Positions 32,413 to 40,239 of a stretch of DNA of 64,000 nucleotides are shown piece after piece. Positions within the stretch are counted from its first letter, which is position 1; each line of letters opens with the position of its first letter. The DNA is from Campylobacter helveticus. Its GTDB lineage: Bacteria > Campylobacterota > Campylobacteria > Campylobacterales > Campylobacteraceae. The notes beneath the pieces were generated by a model. The model was not told the DNA's origin. It was given only the letters and a program-made list of their open reading frames with translations, and made no database searches. The stretch lies in the NCBI RefSeq assembly GCF_002080395.1, contig NZ_CP020479.1, positions 1 to 64,000 of the forward strand, given 5' to 3'. Both the position numbers and the translations under genes were made by a program.

Positions 32413-33073
32413 TAGAGAATTAGCTCTTTTTACACTTTGTAAGGCTCTTGTAACATTATTAGGCGAAGAACAAGCTATAGCAGATTTAACTCTGCTTTAT
32501 GAAAGACACCCTGAAATGTTTGAGAATAAAGAAGAGGTTAAAAAACTTATTGAAAAAGTAGTGAGTGAGCCTGATGTGATTAAAATTAATCCAAAAGCTA
32601 AAAGCGACAAGGATTTTATGGTTGCTAAGATTTTAGATGATAAAAAAATGGTAGATATAGGAATTCGCAATGATAATGGAACAAATATTGTTTTTCATAC
32701 AAACAAAAAGAATATTTCGCGATTTTACAAATTTAAGAAAGACGCACAGGTGTTGGTGGAGACGCCATCTACCGAAGTAGCACCCACATGGTCAGACCAT
32801 TGCGCTGACAAATCAAATGATTTATCTAGGGATATAAAAATCCTTTCAACACCCGATAATGCTATTATGCCACAACCCTCTCAAGAAAGTCAAGAAGCAA
32901 ATGCAATGATGGAACAAATGCTAAAAATGCAAGAAAGCATAAGCTCAATGCCAAGAGTTGATGATTTGATTAAAGAACTTGATGAAAATTCTAATGCAAA
33001 TAATGATGAAAGTTTAAATAATGAAAAAGCTAAAAAACCCTATCAATCAAGAGTAAGGTTTAAAAAACAATGA
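32405..33073 (+). CDS. effector-like protein, paralogue 1 of 3, with palindromic insert
   Basis: A 222-residue cytoplasmic protein starting at TTG. An N-terminal helical domain (DRELALFTLCKALVTLLGEE) and a beta segment VDIGIRNDNGTNIVFHTNKK are shared with the proteins at 34427 and 34957. After that segment, residues about 115-155 are encoded by a nested palindromic insert. The tail is SRVRFKKQ. I do not recognise the family; the conserved R-N-D-x-G-T-N-I-x-F-H stretch could be a nuclease-like core. Confidence 0.55.
   Translation: MSDRELALFTLCKALVTLLGEEQAIADLTLLYERHPEMFENKEEVKKLIEKVVSEPDVIKINPKAKSDKDFMVAKILDDKKMVDIGIRNDNGTNIVFHTNKKNISRFYKFKKDAQVLVETPSTEVAPTWSDHCADKSNDLSRDIKILSTPDNAIMPQPSQESQEANAMMEQMLKMQESISSMPRVDDLIKELDENSNANNDESLNNEKAKKPYQSRVRFKKQ
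32748..32870 (+). repeat. in-frame nested palindromic insert, effector paralogue 1
   Basis: GGTGTTG (32749-32755) pairs with CAACACC (32847-32853). Inside is ATGGT-CAG-ACCAT (32788-32800). The AT-rich end GATAATGCTATTATGCCAC follows. Local base composition is richer in G and C than the flanking codons. Confidence 0.65.
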
Positions 33074-33075
33074 TT

Positions 33076-33174
33076 TTAATGTTTAGAAATTCTATAAATG
33101 CCCCAACAAAGAACAATGGTAAAGGTAGCCATAGCAATAATCGTTGCTATAAGTCCTGCACTTACACTTGCCAT
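33076..33174 (-). CDS. 32-aa single-TM microprotein (minus strand)
   Basis: MASVSAGLIATIIAMATF, one membrane helix and a short basic end, behind a clear GGGAG ribosome site that overlaps the end of the two-TM gene at 33177. Same architecture as 27588-27910 on the minus strand. Confidence 0.6.
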   Translation of the reverse strand: MASVSAGLIATIIAMATFTIVLCWGIYRISKH

Positions 33175-33176
33175 AT

Positions 33177-33395
33177 TTACTCCCTTAATCGTTTAAGATA
33201 CTTTGCAAAGCTCAGTAAAATAAAGACAAAACATAATGTCAAAAAGATTATGCCTATATATGCAATGATAAGCTTTACTTTACTTAAACTTTCAAAATTA
33301 ACAAACAAATACGCTACAAGAGCCATAAAAGCAGTAGCGACAATGTTAAACGCATTTTTAAGCAAACCCAAAATTTCTTTTGCTTCTTCCTTCAT
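33177..33395 (-). CDS. two-TM small protein on the minus strand
   Basis: A 72-residue protein: MKEEAKEILGLLKNAFN, two membrane helices (about 18-34 and 41-60) and a basic end LKRLRE. It is related to 27683-27910. It runs opposite to the T4SS genes. A 123-codon plus-strand frame over it is rejected. Confidence 0.6.
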   Translation of the reverse strand: MKEEAKEILGLLKNAFNIVATAFMALVAYLFVNFESLSKVKLIIAYIGIIFLTLCFVFILLSFAKYLKRLRE

Positions 33396-33437
33396 GCAAA
33401 CAATTCTAACACAGCATAACTTAAAAAGGTTTAAACA

Positions 33438-34001
33438 ATGAAGCCTCTTATTTTAATATTAGTGCTTTTTAGCTTCTCTTTTGCAAATGCCACTAAAGAG
33501 CAAATCATCGCTAATGCTTTAAAAGAAGAAGCTTTAAATGCAAATATCGATAAAAGATTGCTTTATACCCTAGCTAAGATAGAGAGCAATTTTGAACCAC
33601 TCATCATAGCCTTTACTAGCAAAAATAAAATAAACATTATGGGTAATAACATAGACCTAAGGCATTTAAAATATAAAGATAAATTTCTCATACAAATTAG
33701 AAGTGATGCAAAGACCTTAGAGAAAATAGCCCTTTACTTACTCGATAAAGGCTTTAATATAGATATAGGCTTAATGCAGATTAATTCTATTAATTTTACC
33801 AAAGAAGAAATCCCCTATCTTTTCAATCCAAGCTATAACATTAAAAAAGCCATTAAGGTTTTAAAGACTTGCAAAAGCAAATTTAACTCTCTTAAACAAA
33901 GCATAGAGTGCTATAACAAAGGCAATCGTTTAGGAGTAAGGTATGATTATTATGCGAATTTCACAAGACATTTTATAAGAGACTTTGGGGGCGTGAGATG
34001 A
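33438..34001 (+). CDS. VirB1-like lytic transglycosylase
   Basis: A signal peptide (LILILVLFSFSFANA) precedes an SLT domain with catalytic glutamate in LAKIESNFEP (about residue 51), DIGLMQINSINF near 116 and an IECYNKGNR C-terminal motif near 155. Length 187 is typical. It cuts peptidoglycan so the T4SS can assemble. The stop overlaps the leader of a type B membrane cassette. Confidence 0.85.
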   Translation: MKPLILILVLFSFSFANATKEQIIANALKEEALNANIDKRLLYTLAKIESNFEPLIIAFTSKNKINIMGNNIDLRHLKYKDKFLIQIRSDAKTLEKIALYLLDKGFNIDIGLMQINSINFTKEEIPYLFNPSYNIKKAIKVLKTCKSKFNSLKQSIECYNKGNRLGVRYDYYANFTRHFIRDFGGVR

Positions 34002-34042
34002 TTTTAGCTAGAATTTATCCTTTTACAAGAAAGGATATAAAA

Positions 34043-34279
34043 ATGAAACTAGACAGAGCTAAAGAGGAAATCGCAAATATTAGGCGAACGCAGAATTTTT
34101 GCGTAACAGGATTTATAGGTTCTTTTTCTTATTTTTTTATTAATGTGGAGCCTGACCCAAATATAAGGACTGTGTCATCAATTGTATTAGCAATATTTTT
34201 ATTTTTTGGCTTTTTCTTCATAGGTGTATCAATGAAAGAAAAGCTAAAAGAGCTTGAAAAAACAGGAAAGGATGAGTGA
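34043..34279 (+). CDS. small two-TM protein, cassette type B
   Basis: 78 residues: MKLDRAKEEIANIRRTQ, then two membrane helices around a P-D-P-N-I-R-T-V loop, as in 29799. The conserved leader of 45 bases precedes the ATG. The stop overlaps the next start (TGATG). Confidence 0.6.
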   Translation: MKLDRAKEEIANIRRTQNFCVTGFIGSFSYFFINVEPDPNIRTVSSIVLAIFLFFGFFFIGVSMKEKLKELEKTGKDE

Positions 34280-34434
34280 TGGAAAACATATCTTTATGGA
34301 TGATATTGTCAAGCTCTTTAATGATTACTATGTTTGTCATTATCGTATTCTATCCATTGATTGAGACCTACTTAGACAAAAAACAAAAGAAAAAAGAGTT
34401 GGAAAAAACAAAAAAGGATTCAAATAATGGGTGA
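34279..34434 (+). CDS. 51-aa single-TM protein
   Basis: MENISLWMILSSSLMITMFV opens one membrane helix, followed by a YLDKKQKKKELEK charged end like those of 30038 and 32248. It overlaps the start of the next gene. Function unknown. Confidence 0.55.
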   Translation: MENISLWMILSSSLMITMFVIIVFYPLIETYLDKKQKKKELEKTKKDSNNG

Positions 34435-34957
34435 AAAAGAATTAAAAATTTTTGAATTATGCAATGAACTTCATAAGCTTTTAGGAGATAAAGAAGCTAT
34501 TGCGGATTTGAAAAAATTACATAGCAATCACCCTGAAATGTTTAAAGATATAAAAGAGGTTGCAAGTGTGATAGAAGAAGTTGTCGGTGAGCCTGAAATG
34601 ATTATTAAAAATCCAAGACCTAAAAGCGAAAAAGACTATATAGCCATTAAGCATTTAGATAAGGACAGGGATAAAATAGGCGATATAGGCGTAAGAAACG
34701 ATGAGGGAACAAATATTATCTTTCATACTAATATCTCAGCAAATAGGAATTTTAAAAGGTTAGCAAAAAAAGAAGTGGTAGTTGCTGGTGAAGCCGTCCA
34801 CTCCCTTCACACCTCGAGACCTGCCGAGCTGGGCGGTGATAATAAAGAATTATCTGGTGCAAATGCACATTCAGCAACTATTGATAATAATATACCACAG
34901 CCTCTTAAAGAAAGTCAAGCTAAAAACAAATCAACTCACAGACTAAGGAAAAGATAA
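34427..34957 (+). CDS. effector-like protein, paralogue 2 of 3, tail THRLRKR
   Basis: A 176-residue protein with the same N-terminal domain (LLGDKEAIADLKKLH) and GVRNDEGTNIIFHTN segment as 32405 and 34957. A nested palindromic insert follows at residues about 119-156. The end STHRLRKR nearly repeats the AbiEii tail THKLRKR, also at DNA level (CTAAGGAAAAGAT). That sequence is the ribosome site of the next gene. Confidence 0.6.
   Translation: MGEKELKIFELCNELHKLLGDKEAIADLKKLHSNHPEMFKDIKEVASVIEEVVGEPEMIIKNPRPKSEKDYIAIKHLDKDRDKIGDIGVRNDEGTNIIFHTNISANRNFKRLAKKEVVVAGEAVHSLHTSRPAELGGDNKELSGANAHSATIDNNIPQPLKESQAKNKSTHRLRKR
34781..34894 (+). repeat. in-frame nested palindromic insert, effector paralogue 2
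   Basis: GTTGCTG (34781-34787) pairs perfectly with CAGCAAC (34872-34878). Inside are GTGAAG/CTTCAC, CTCG/CGAG, ATAAT/ATTAT and GTGC-AAAT-GCAC hairpins. The AT-rich end GATAATAATATACCAC follows. Confidence 0.65.
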
Positions 34958-35607
34958 TGAGTGAAAAAGTCCTAGAAATCTTTAAACTTTGTGAAAGATT
35001 AGTCGAGCTTTTAGGAGATAAAGAAGCTATTGCGGATTTAAAGTTACTTTATGAACATCATCCTGAAATGTTTGAAGATAGAGAGGATGTGTCAAATACC
35101 ATTGAAGAAGTTGTAAGCAATCCTGAAATTATTATGAGAGCTAAAAGAGAGGGAGCAATTCTCGCATCTAAAAGACTACAAAATATGCTTAAAATGGGAG
35201 ATGTTGTAATAGAAAATGATAATGGGACAAATATTATTTTTCATGTCAATAAAAAGAGAATAAAAGAATTTGAGAAATTAAAAAATTCGCTGGTAGAGAC
35301 CCCCACACCCTCTACACACCGCTCTAAGTCGGCAGGGGAGCTAATAGGTAAAAACCTATCTGGTGCAAATGCACATTCAGCAAACTTTGATAACAATATA
35401 CCACAGCCCCTTAAAGAAAGTCAAGCCAAAAATAACAATTTAGAAGCAAAAGTAAGTGAATTGTTACGAGAGCAAGAAAACATAAGCTCTATGCCAAGAG
35501 CTAAAGATTTTAATAAGAACTTCCAAAAAGATTTAGAAGAAAGCTTTGGTATGAAGCTTGAGGATTTAAAAGATGAGAGTAAAAACAAACCAAAAATTAA
35601 GTCTTAA
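34957..35607 (+). CDS. effector-like protein, paralogue 3 of 3
   Basis: A 216-residue protein with the LLGDKEAIADLKLLYEHHPE N-terminal domain and VIENDNGTNIIFHVNKK segment. An in-frame palindromic insert (35286-35394) is followed by a C-terminal helical part ending KNKPKIKS. It overlaps the previous gene by one base (TAATG). The tail is basic but lacks R-K-R. Confidence 0.55.
   Translation: MSEKVLEIFKLCERLVELLGDKEAIADLKLLYEHHPEMFEDREDVSNTIEEVVSNPEIIMRAKREGAILASKRLQNMLKMGDVVIENDNGTNIIFHVNKKRIKEFEKLKNSLVETPTPSTHRSKSAGELIGKNLSGANAHSANFDNNIPQPLKESQAKNNNLEAKVSELLREQENISSMPRAKDFNKNFQKDLEESFGMKLEDLKDESKNKPKIKS
35286..35394 (+). repeat. in-frame nested palindromic insert, effector paralogue 3
   Basis: GCTG (35289-35292) pairs with CAGC (35378-35381). 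Inside are GTAGAG/CTCTAC (35294-35315), ATAGGT-AAAA-ACCTAT (35344-35359) and GTGC-AAAT-GCAC. The last 40 bases are nearly identical to the insert at 34781; the first 60 differ but still pair. Confidence 0.65.
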
Positions 35608-35621
35608 ATTAAAAAATCAAG

Positions 35622-35641
35622 GCTTTAATGAAAATTAAAGC
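35622..35641 (+). promoter_or_regulatory. hairpin with GAAA tetraloop in virB4 leader
   Basis: GCTTTAAT-GAAA-ATTAAAGC is a perfect 8-bp stem closed by a GNRA tetraloop. It lies 58 bases upstream of the VirB4 start, in the only sizeable untranslated gap of this cluster. It could stabilise a processed mRNA or modulate VirB4 expression. Confidence 0.45.
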
Positions 35642-35698
35642 TAAATTTGTAAGTTTTAATTTAATACTTAATTTTTATAAAGAAAGGATTTAATAAAA

Positions 35699-38035
35699 AT
35701 GAACCTAGCATTAATGACCTTAGGAGGATTAGCCTTAGCTGGAACTTATATGGGTTTTAAGAAAAAAGACCCCACTATGAATATAGGCTCTTGTTTCTTT
35801 GATAAACTCGCCACACCCTTATATACGCTTTTTAATGAGTATCACTCCAACTCACTCTTTTTAATTGATAGTATTGAAGAAGATTGTATCATTTGCAATA
35901 CACCTTATGAAAGATTATATGGCATTGAGCTAAGTAGTAATTCTAATCTTACAAATTATCTAAGAAGCGAAAAACTAAGCGAAATCATAAGGGATAATAA
36001 AGATAGTGAGGATAGCTTTTTTTACTATGTGCTTTTAAAGCAAGCTAAATTTCAAAAGCAATACCTTTTTTCTCATAATCCTATCATCATTAAAACCTTA
36101 GCGGATAATTATGGAGTTTCACTTCTTAGTGGAGTGGAGCTTGTTAATGTGCTTTATAATCTTTACTTGCAAAATAGTTTTTATGTAGAAGATAAACAAA
36201 TCAAACCCTCTTTAAAGATAGAGCAAGATACAAAGACAGACGAGCCTTGCTTTATGAGTTTTAAAAGACTTGCTAGACAGGCAATTAGAAAAAATTATAA
36301 AGATATAAGCATCTTTCAAGGCTTTAAACACTTAGACATTAAAGAAGCTAACATTGCAGGAATTTTTAAACTCAATTTTACAGGCTCGATTTGGATAAGC
36401 ATAGACCTTTCTACTAGACATATTAATAACCATATTTCAAGGCTCATTAATTATTCTAAAATCGTAGGCGATAAAAAGCCTTTTGTCGATTTACAAAACT
36501 CTTATAAAAATAAGGAATTTGACCTAGCCCTCATTAATATTACGGCTTTTTTAAAAGATTATGATGAGCAAATCGTAGGAAGCTTAGGGAGTGCTTTAAA
36601 GACAAGCTTTATCGCCAAAGAACTTTTTAAGAGCCAACACTTGCAAAAAAATCCACTCAAATTTAAAGATAGTGAGTTTAATTTCTTAGTAAAAAGTGAT
36701 TATTTGCATAATTTCATCGCAACAACCCATAAAAAAACAACAAAAGAGCCTGATATTTATGGAGTGGATAAAAATGGAAGCTTTATTAATTATAGCTTTG
36801 CAAATGAAAACTTTAATCCCCACTCTTGCATTATTGCTAAATCTGGTTCAGGTAAGTCGGTAAGCAAACAAAAGATTATGGCTCAACTCATAGGACTTAA
36901 CTTTGAAAATGGCGAATGCTCTAATCTTGGTAAAAAAGCAGGTCAATTTAGAATAAGAAGCTATGATATAGGCTTTAGTGATGAAAACTTCGTAAAGCTT
37001 ATTAAAAATAATCCAAACAATAGCATAGCTCATATAGAAAGTGATTTTTATAGCTTTTCCTATAATATCTTAAATCTTGATAGAACTAATCCTCAAACCT
37101 TTGAAGAAGATTTAGTCTTTAATATGGACTTAGTTTCTATAATCTTAGAAACACAAAATAGTGAAGCATTAAATTTAAACGAACAAGCCTTTTTTAAAAG
37201 TCTTACTAAAAAGCTTTATCAAAGTAAAGAATATCAAAGATACAGGGTAAGGGATTTAAAAAATACACATAAAGAACTTTATGAAAAGCTTTTGTTAGAC
37301 TATAATGAAAGCACATTTTTGCAGGATTTAAAAGAAGAGGAATTTGATTTCTTAAAAACTCCCCTACTCATCGACCTTGTTAAAATGGCAAGTAAAGAAT
37401 CTCAAAATATGCAAATCAAAGAAGAAGATAGAAAAGACTACGCTTCTTTAGCTAGAAAACTAGACGGAGTAGAAAAATTAGAGCTTTTTTCAAACTTTGA
37501 TAAGATAGATATAAAGGATAGAGATTTTATCTCTATGGATTTAAATAATTTTAAAGAAAGCTCACTTTTCGTGCCTATCTTTTTATCCATCTTTCAAAAG
37601 ACCTATTATAAAGATAGAGAATATGCTCTTAAACTTAAAAGAGAAAACAAAGTTAGACCTAAGTTATTTTATGCCATAGAAGAAGCAAAGAATTTCTTTA
37701 GAGTGCCTTATTTTACAATTATGTATGATAAATTAGCAAGAGAAGCTAGAAAATATAATGTGCATCTTTGCTTTATCACTCAAAATGCTGAAGACATACC
37801 AAAAGCAACTCTAAAAAACCTAGATACAAGAATTATGCTACTTTCGCCTGAGAAAAAGCTAGAAACCATAGAAGAAACCAAACAGGCACTAGATATTCCT
37901 AAAAATGTAGAAATAGGTCTTATAAACACAGAACAATTTGAAATGTGCGTATGGTATAGCAAAGGTGTCTTTCATATGAAATTTGAAATCACACCTAAAG
38001 AAATGGAAGTGTTTAGCACAAATCCGAATGAGTGA
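35699..38035 (+). CDS. virB4: VirB4-type T4SS ATPase
   Basis: A 778-residue protein. An N-terminal hydrophobic stretch is followed by a VirB4 N-domain and then the ATPase: Walker A SGSGKS at about 382-388, Walker B LFYAIEEAKNF near 656, a CFITQNAEDIP motif near 690 and an RIMLLS segment. This is the energy-providing ATPase of the secretion channel and the most secure marker of the T4SS. It has its own AAAGGATTTAATAAAA ribosome site after a hairpin-containing leader. Confidence 0.9.
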   Translation: MNLALMTLGGLALAGTYMGFKKKDPTMNIGSCFFDKLATPLYTLFNEYHSNSLFLIDSIEEDCIICNTPYERLYGIELSSNSNLTNYLRSEKLSEIIRDNKDSEDSFFYYVLLKQAKFQKQYLFSHNPIIIKTLADNYGVSLLSGVELVNVLYNLYLQNSFYVEDKQIKPSLKIEQDTKTDEPCFMSFKRLARQAIRKNYKDISIFQGFKHLDIKEANIAGIFKLNFTGSIWISIDLSTRHINNHISRLINYSKIVGDKKPFVDLQNSYKNKEFDLALINITAFLKDYDEQIVGSLGSALKTSFIAKELFKSQHLQKNPLKFKDSEFNFLVKSDYLHNFIATTHKKTTKEPDIYGVDKNGSFINYSFANENFNPHSCIIAKSGSGKSVSKQKIMAQLIGLNFENGECSNLGKKAGQFRIRSYDIGFSDENFVKLIKNNPNNSIAHIESDFYSFSYNILNLDRTNPQTFEEDLVFNMDLVSIILETQNSEALNLNEQAFFKSLTKKLYQSKEYQRYRVRDLKNTHKELYEKLLLDYNESTFLQDLKEEEFDFLKTPLLIDLVKMASKESQNMQIKEEDRKDYASLARKLDGVEKLELFSNFDKIDIKDRDFISMDLNNFKESSLFVPIFLSIFQKTYYKDREYALKLKRENKVRPKLFYAIEEAKNFFRVPYFTIMYDKLAREARKYNVHLCFITQNAEDIPKATLKNLDTRIMLLSPEKKLETIEETKQALDIPKNVEIGLINTEQFEMCVWYSKGVFHMKFEITPKEMEVFSTNPNE

Positions 38036-38059
38036 AAAGTGTGAATTTTTAAAATGAAT

Positions 38060-38112
38060 TGCTATAATTTAAGTTAATTATAATTTAAATAGATTATAAT
38101 TAAGCATAATTA
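38060..38112. promoter_or_regulatory. AT-rich repeats upstream of repL, possible origin/operator
   Basis: Three imperfect direct repeats of TATAATTTAA / TTATAATTTAA / TTATAATTAAG are spaced about 15-17 bases apart. AATTATAA (38076-38083) and TTATAATT (38094-38101) form an inverted repeat. Position immediately before repL fits iteron-like origin repeats or an autoregulatory promoter (a TATAAT lies at 38063-38068). Confidence 0.45.
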
Positions 38113-38135
38113 AAAGTTAAATAGAAAGGTTTCTT

Positions 38136-38981
38136 TTGGATATAGGGAATTCTCGGGTTTTAACACGAAAAACTTCTAGTATTAATATGCAAACAGGTGA
38201 GGTTATTGAAAAAGAAGAAAGCGTTCTGCTTCGCACAAAAAAGCGTGAGAGATTTATGCTTTTGTATGTTGAAAATTTTGCAGCAATCGTTAATTTGTCC
38301 AAAAGAAGTCAAGAAGTTTTAGCACGCATACTAACCAAAAAAGTTACTTTTGGAACAAATGAAGCTGTTTTAGATAGCGTATTTAGGGCAGAGTTGGCAG
38401 AACAAATTGGTTCTACTAGGCAAGTTATTGCAAATTGCATAGCCGAGTTAGTGCAAAAGAAAATTTTAAAAAGAGAAAAAAGAACGGGAGGCTATCTTTT
38501 TTTTCTCAATCCTTACCTGTTTGGACAGGGCGAGTGGAATACGATAGAAAAACAAAGACAACAATTTACAATAGACTATGATTTTATCAATTATACTGCC
38601 GAAAAAGAAATAAAAACAGTAACAGCCTATGAAGGAATTCCCGATAAAGAAAATATCCAAATCATAAAAAGAGAACAATATACTGATGAAAAGGGTGTAG
38701 AACAGCACAATGTATTTATAGATACAAAAGGCACAAAGGATGAAACTATTGAAGCCAACATAGAAGATATAGAAGTTGACATAAGTGATGAATCTTTAAT
38801 TTCTTCTAATGATAGAGAAAAGGAACTTAGTATTAAAGAGCTTGAGGCAAAAAATAGAGAAAAGGAACTTAGTATTAAAGAGCTTGAGGCAAAAAATAGA
38901 GAAAAGGAACTTAGTATTAAAGAGCTTGAGATTAAATTAAAACTAGAAGAATTATCTTTAAAGAAAAGCGAATCTGAATGA
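38136..38981 (+). CDS. RepL-like plasmid replication initiator
   Basis: A 281-residue protein. Residues 1-150 carry the RepL pattern: N-terminal K-K-R-E-R-F-M-L-L-Y-V-E-N-F, a helix RSQEVLARIL, then a winged-helix DNA-binding region (EQIGSTRQVIANCIAELV and a K-R-T-G-G-Y-L-F-F-L-N-P wing). RepL proteins initiate replication of plasmids in Firmicutes and Campylobacterota. It starts at TTG after AGAAAGG. The C-terminus carries a tandem 14-residue repeat (REKELSIKELEAKN) that adds a coiled coil. A RepL replicon on so large a conjugative element is notable. Confidence 0.65.
   Translation: MDIGNSRVLTRKTSSINMQTGEVIEKEESVLLRTKKRERFMLLYVENFAAIVNLSKRSQEVLARILTKKVTFGTNEAVLDSVFRAELAEQIGSTRQVIANCIAELVQKKILKREKRTGGYLFFLNPYLFGQGEWNTIEKQRQQFTIDYDFINYTAEKEIKTVTAYEGIPDKENIQIIKREQYTDEKGVEQHNVFIDTKGTKDETIEANIEDIEVDISDESLISSNDREKELSIKELEAKNREKELSIKELEAKNREKELSIKELEIKLKLEELSLKKSESE
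38814..38930 (+). repeat. 42-bp tandem repeat in repL
   Basis: Two full 42-bp units and one 33-bp partial unit are identical in sequence. Each unit encodes REKELSIKELEAKN, two coiled-coil heptads. Copy number may vary between strains without shifting the frame. Confidence 0.85.
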
Positions 38982-39441
38982 AAACAAAAAAGATTTTTTA
39001 CAGTAAAACCTCAATAACAATAAACCTTATGCAAGAAAAACTTAAAGTTGTCAATATATTAAAAATATTTTCCTCATCAGCTCCGTACTTCAGTGCGGGG
39101 GGGGGGGGGGGGGGAATAACCCCCACTTAAAACTTTGCAAACATTGCCAACGCAAAGTAGATTATCTTAATACAAAAAATAATTCTTGCCAAACTGATTT
39201 TAAAAATGAAAACAAATCCTTTAAATTAAAGCATAAACACAATCAAATAAAAAATTCTAACTTCTCATTTAAACAAGAAAACTCTAATGCCCAAGAAGAA
39301 AAAGCTAATTGTTCTAAGCTTTTTAATTGCAAAGAACTAAATCATTTTAAAAACAATTCCTCAAAAAACGAAATTTCCCAAGAGCATAACAAACAAAACC
39401 CCATAGCTTTTAAAAACGAAATTCAAAAGGAACAACAATGA
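38978..39441 (+). pseudogene. phase-variable gene (18-G tract, OFF), Com-like zinc-finger protein
   Basis: An ATG overlapping the repL stop opens a frame that runs into 18 consecutive G (39097-39114) and stops at 39130. In another frame, the DNA after the tract is open to a TGA at 39439-39441, encoding N-N-P-H-L-K-L-C-K-H-C-Q-R-K-V-D-Y and a polar C-terminus. The C-x-x-C pattern resembles Com-type zinc fingers. With 16 or 19 G the two halves join into about 154 residues. This is the classic Campylobacter poly-G switch, here in the OFF state. The tract could also be an assembly-length error. Confidence 0.65.
39064..39128 (-). repeat. palindromic insert in reverse orientation carrying the poly-G tract
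   Basis: CTCCGTAC-TTCA-GTGCGGGG pairs across an 8-bp stem with wobbles, and GGGGG/CCCCC flank the tract. On the minus strand the hairpin is followed by GCTGATGAGGAAAATATTTT, resembling the CTGATGAGATAATTATAACC end of the plus-strand inserts. The poly-G switch may therefore have arisen from such an element. Confidence 0.4.
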
Positions 39442-39857
39442 ATGATAAAAACTTAATCGATTATGTAATTAAATTGCCTAAAAAGGATATGCTCATTTTA
39501 GATGCACTTGTAAAGCTTAATCATAAATCTAATATTGTCTTTGCGTGTGAAGATGAAGAAGATGAAAAGAAAGTAGGCTTTTTATTCACTGAGCTTTTAC
39601 TAGGTGCGGATTATAATTTTTATGGCGATGAAATCAATATCAATAAAGATTATTTTAAAATCAAAGCTCTACTAAAAGATGAAAACAAAGACAAGGTTTT
39701 AGAAAAGCTTGAAACTCTTTTAATGACCTATGAGCTTAAAGATAAAATCCTTGACGCAAAAGGTAAAAATGAGCGATTTACAAGTAATAAAGAGTTTTAT
39801 CATTTAGAAGAATTATTACTGAATCATTATGAAGAGAAACTACTAGGAAAGGAATAG
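39438..39857 (+). CDS. hypothetical cytoplasmic protein
   Basis: A 139-residue acidic protein with mixed helices and strands and no recognisable motif. It overlaps the stop of the phase-variable frame (ATGA), so its translation may depend on that gene's state. Ribosome site AAAAGGAACAACA. Next gene one base downstream. Confidence 0.55.
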   Translation: MNDKNLIDYVIKLPKKDMLILDALVKLNHKSNIVFACEDEEDEKKVGFLFTELLLGADYNFYGDEININKDYFKIKALLKDENKDKVLEKLETLLMTYELKDKILDAKGKNERFTSNKEFYHLEELLLNHYEEKLLGKE

Positions 39858-39858
39858 T

Positions 39859-40239
39859 ATGGAAGTTAAATTATTTGCAACATATCTTGCTAGTTTTATT
39901 TATGGGGCAGGAATGTTTTATTTTATACTTATTGCCATAATACTAAGTATAAAAAAGAGAAAAATAACAGGTATTGCGACACTTCATATCATCGGTGCTT
40001 TAATCATAACTTTAACTTATTATTTTTTTGTAATCATTCCTTTACAGCCCCTAAGTGCAGAGGAAATAGAAAAAAATAAATACGAAGCATTTCAAGAACG
40101 CTATGAAAGAGAACAAAGACGAGAGCAACGAAATAAGGAAAACGAAGAATATGAAAAAGAATATCAAGAGTATAAAAGGCAAAGAGATGAAAACACCACC
40201 AATACTTCGTTAAATACACAAAAAGGACTATCACAATGA
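39859..40239 (+). CDS. two-TM protein with charged cytoplasmic tail
   Basis: A 126-residue protein with membrane helices at about 8-30 and 38-58, then a very charged E/R/K-rich coiled tail and a T-N-T-S-L-N-T-Q end. It is not recognised. It overlaps the AAA+ gene (ATGA), so the two may act together at the membrane. Confidence 0.55.
   Translation: MEVKLFATYLASFIYGAGMFYFILIAIILSIKKRKITGIATLHIIGALIITLTYYFFVIIPLQPLSAEEIEKNKYEAFQERYEREQRREQRNKENEEYEKEYQEYKRQRDENTTNTSLNTQKGLSQ

Noticed and set aside
33070-33441. 123-codon plus-strand ORF
   Set aside because: It is antisense to the second minus-strand microprotein pair, which has a good GGGAG site and membrane-protein pattern.
39097-39114. Poly-G run as a pure assembly artefact
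   Set aside because: Length may be inexact, but open frames on both sides that join by a one- or two-base change, and the Campylobacter context, favour a true contingency tract.
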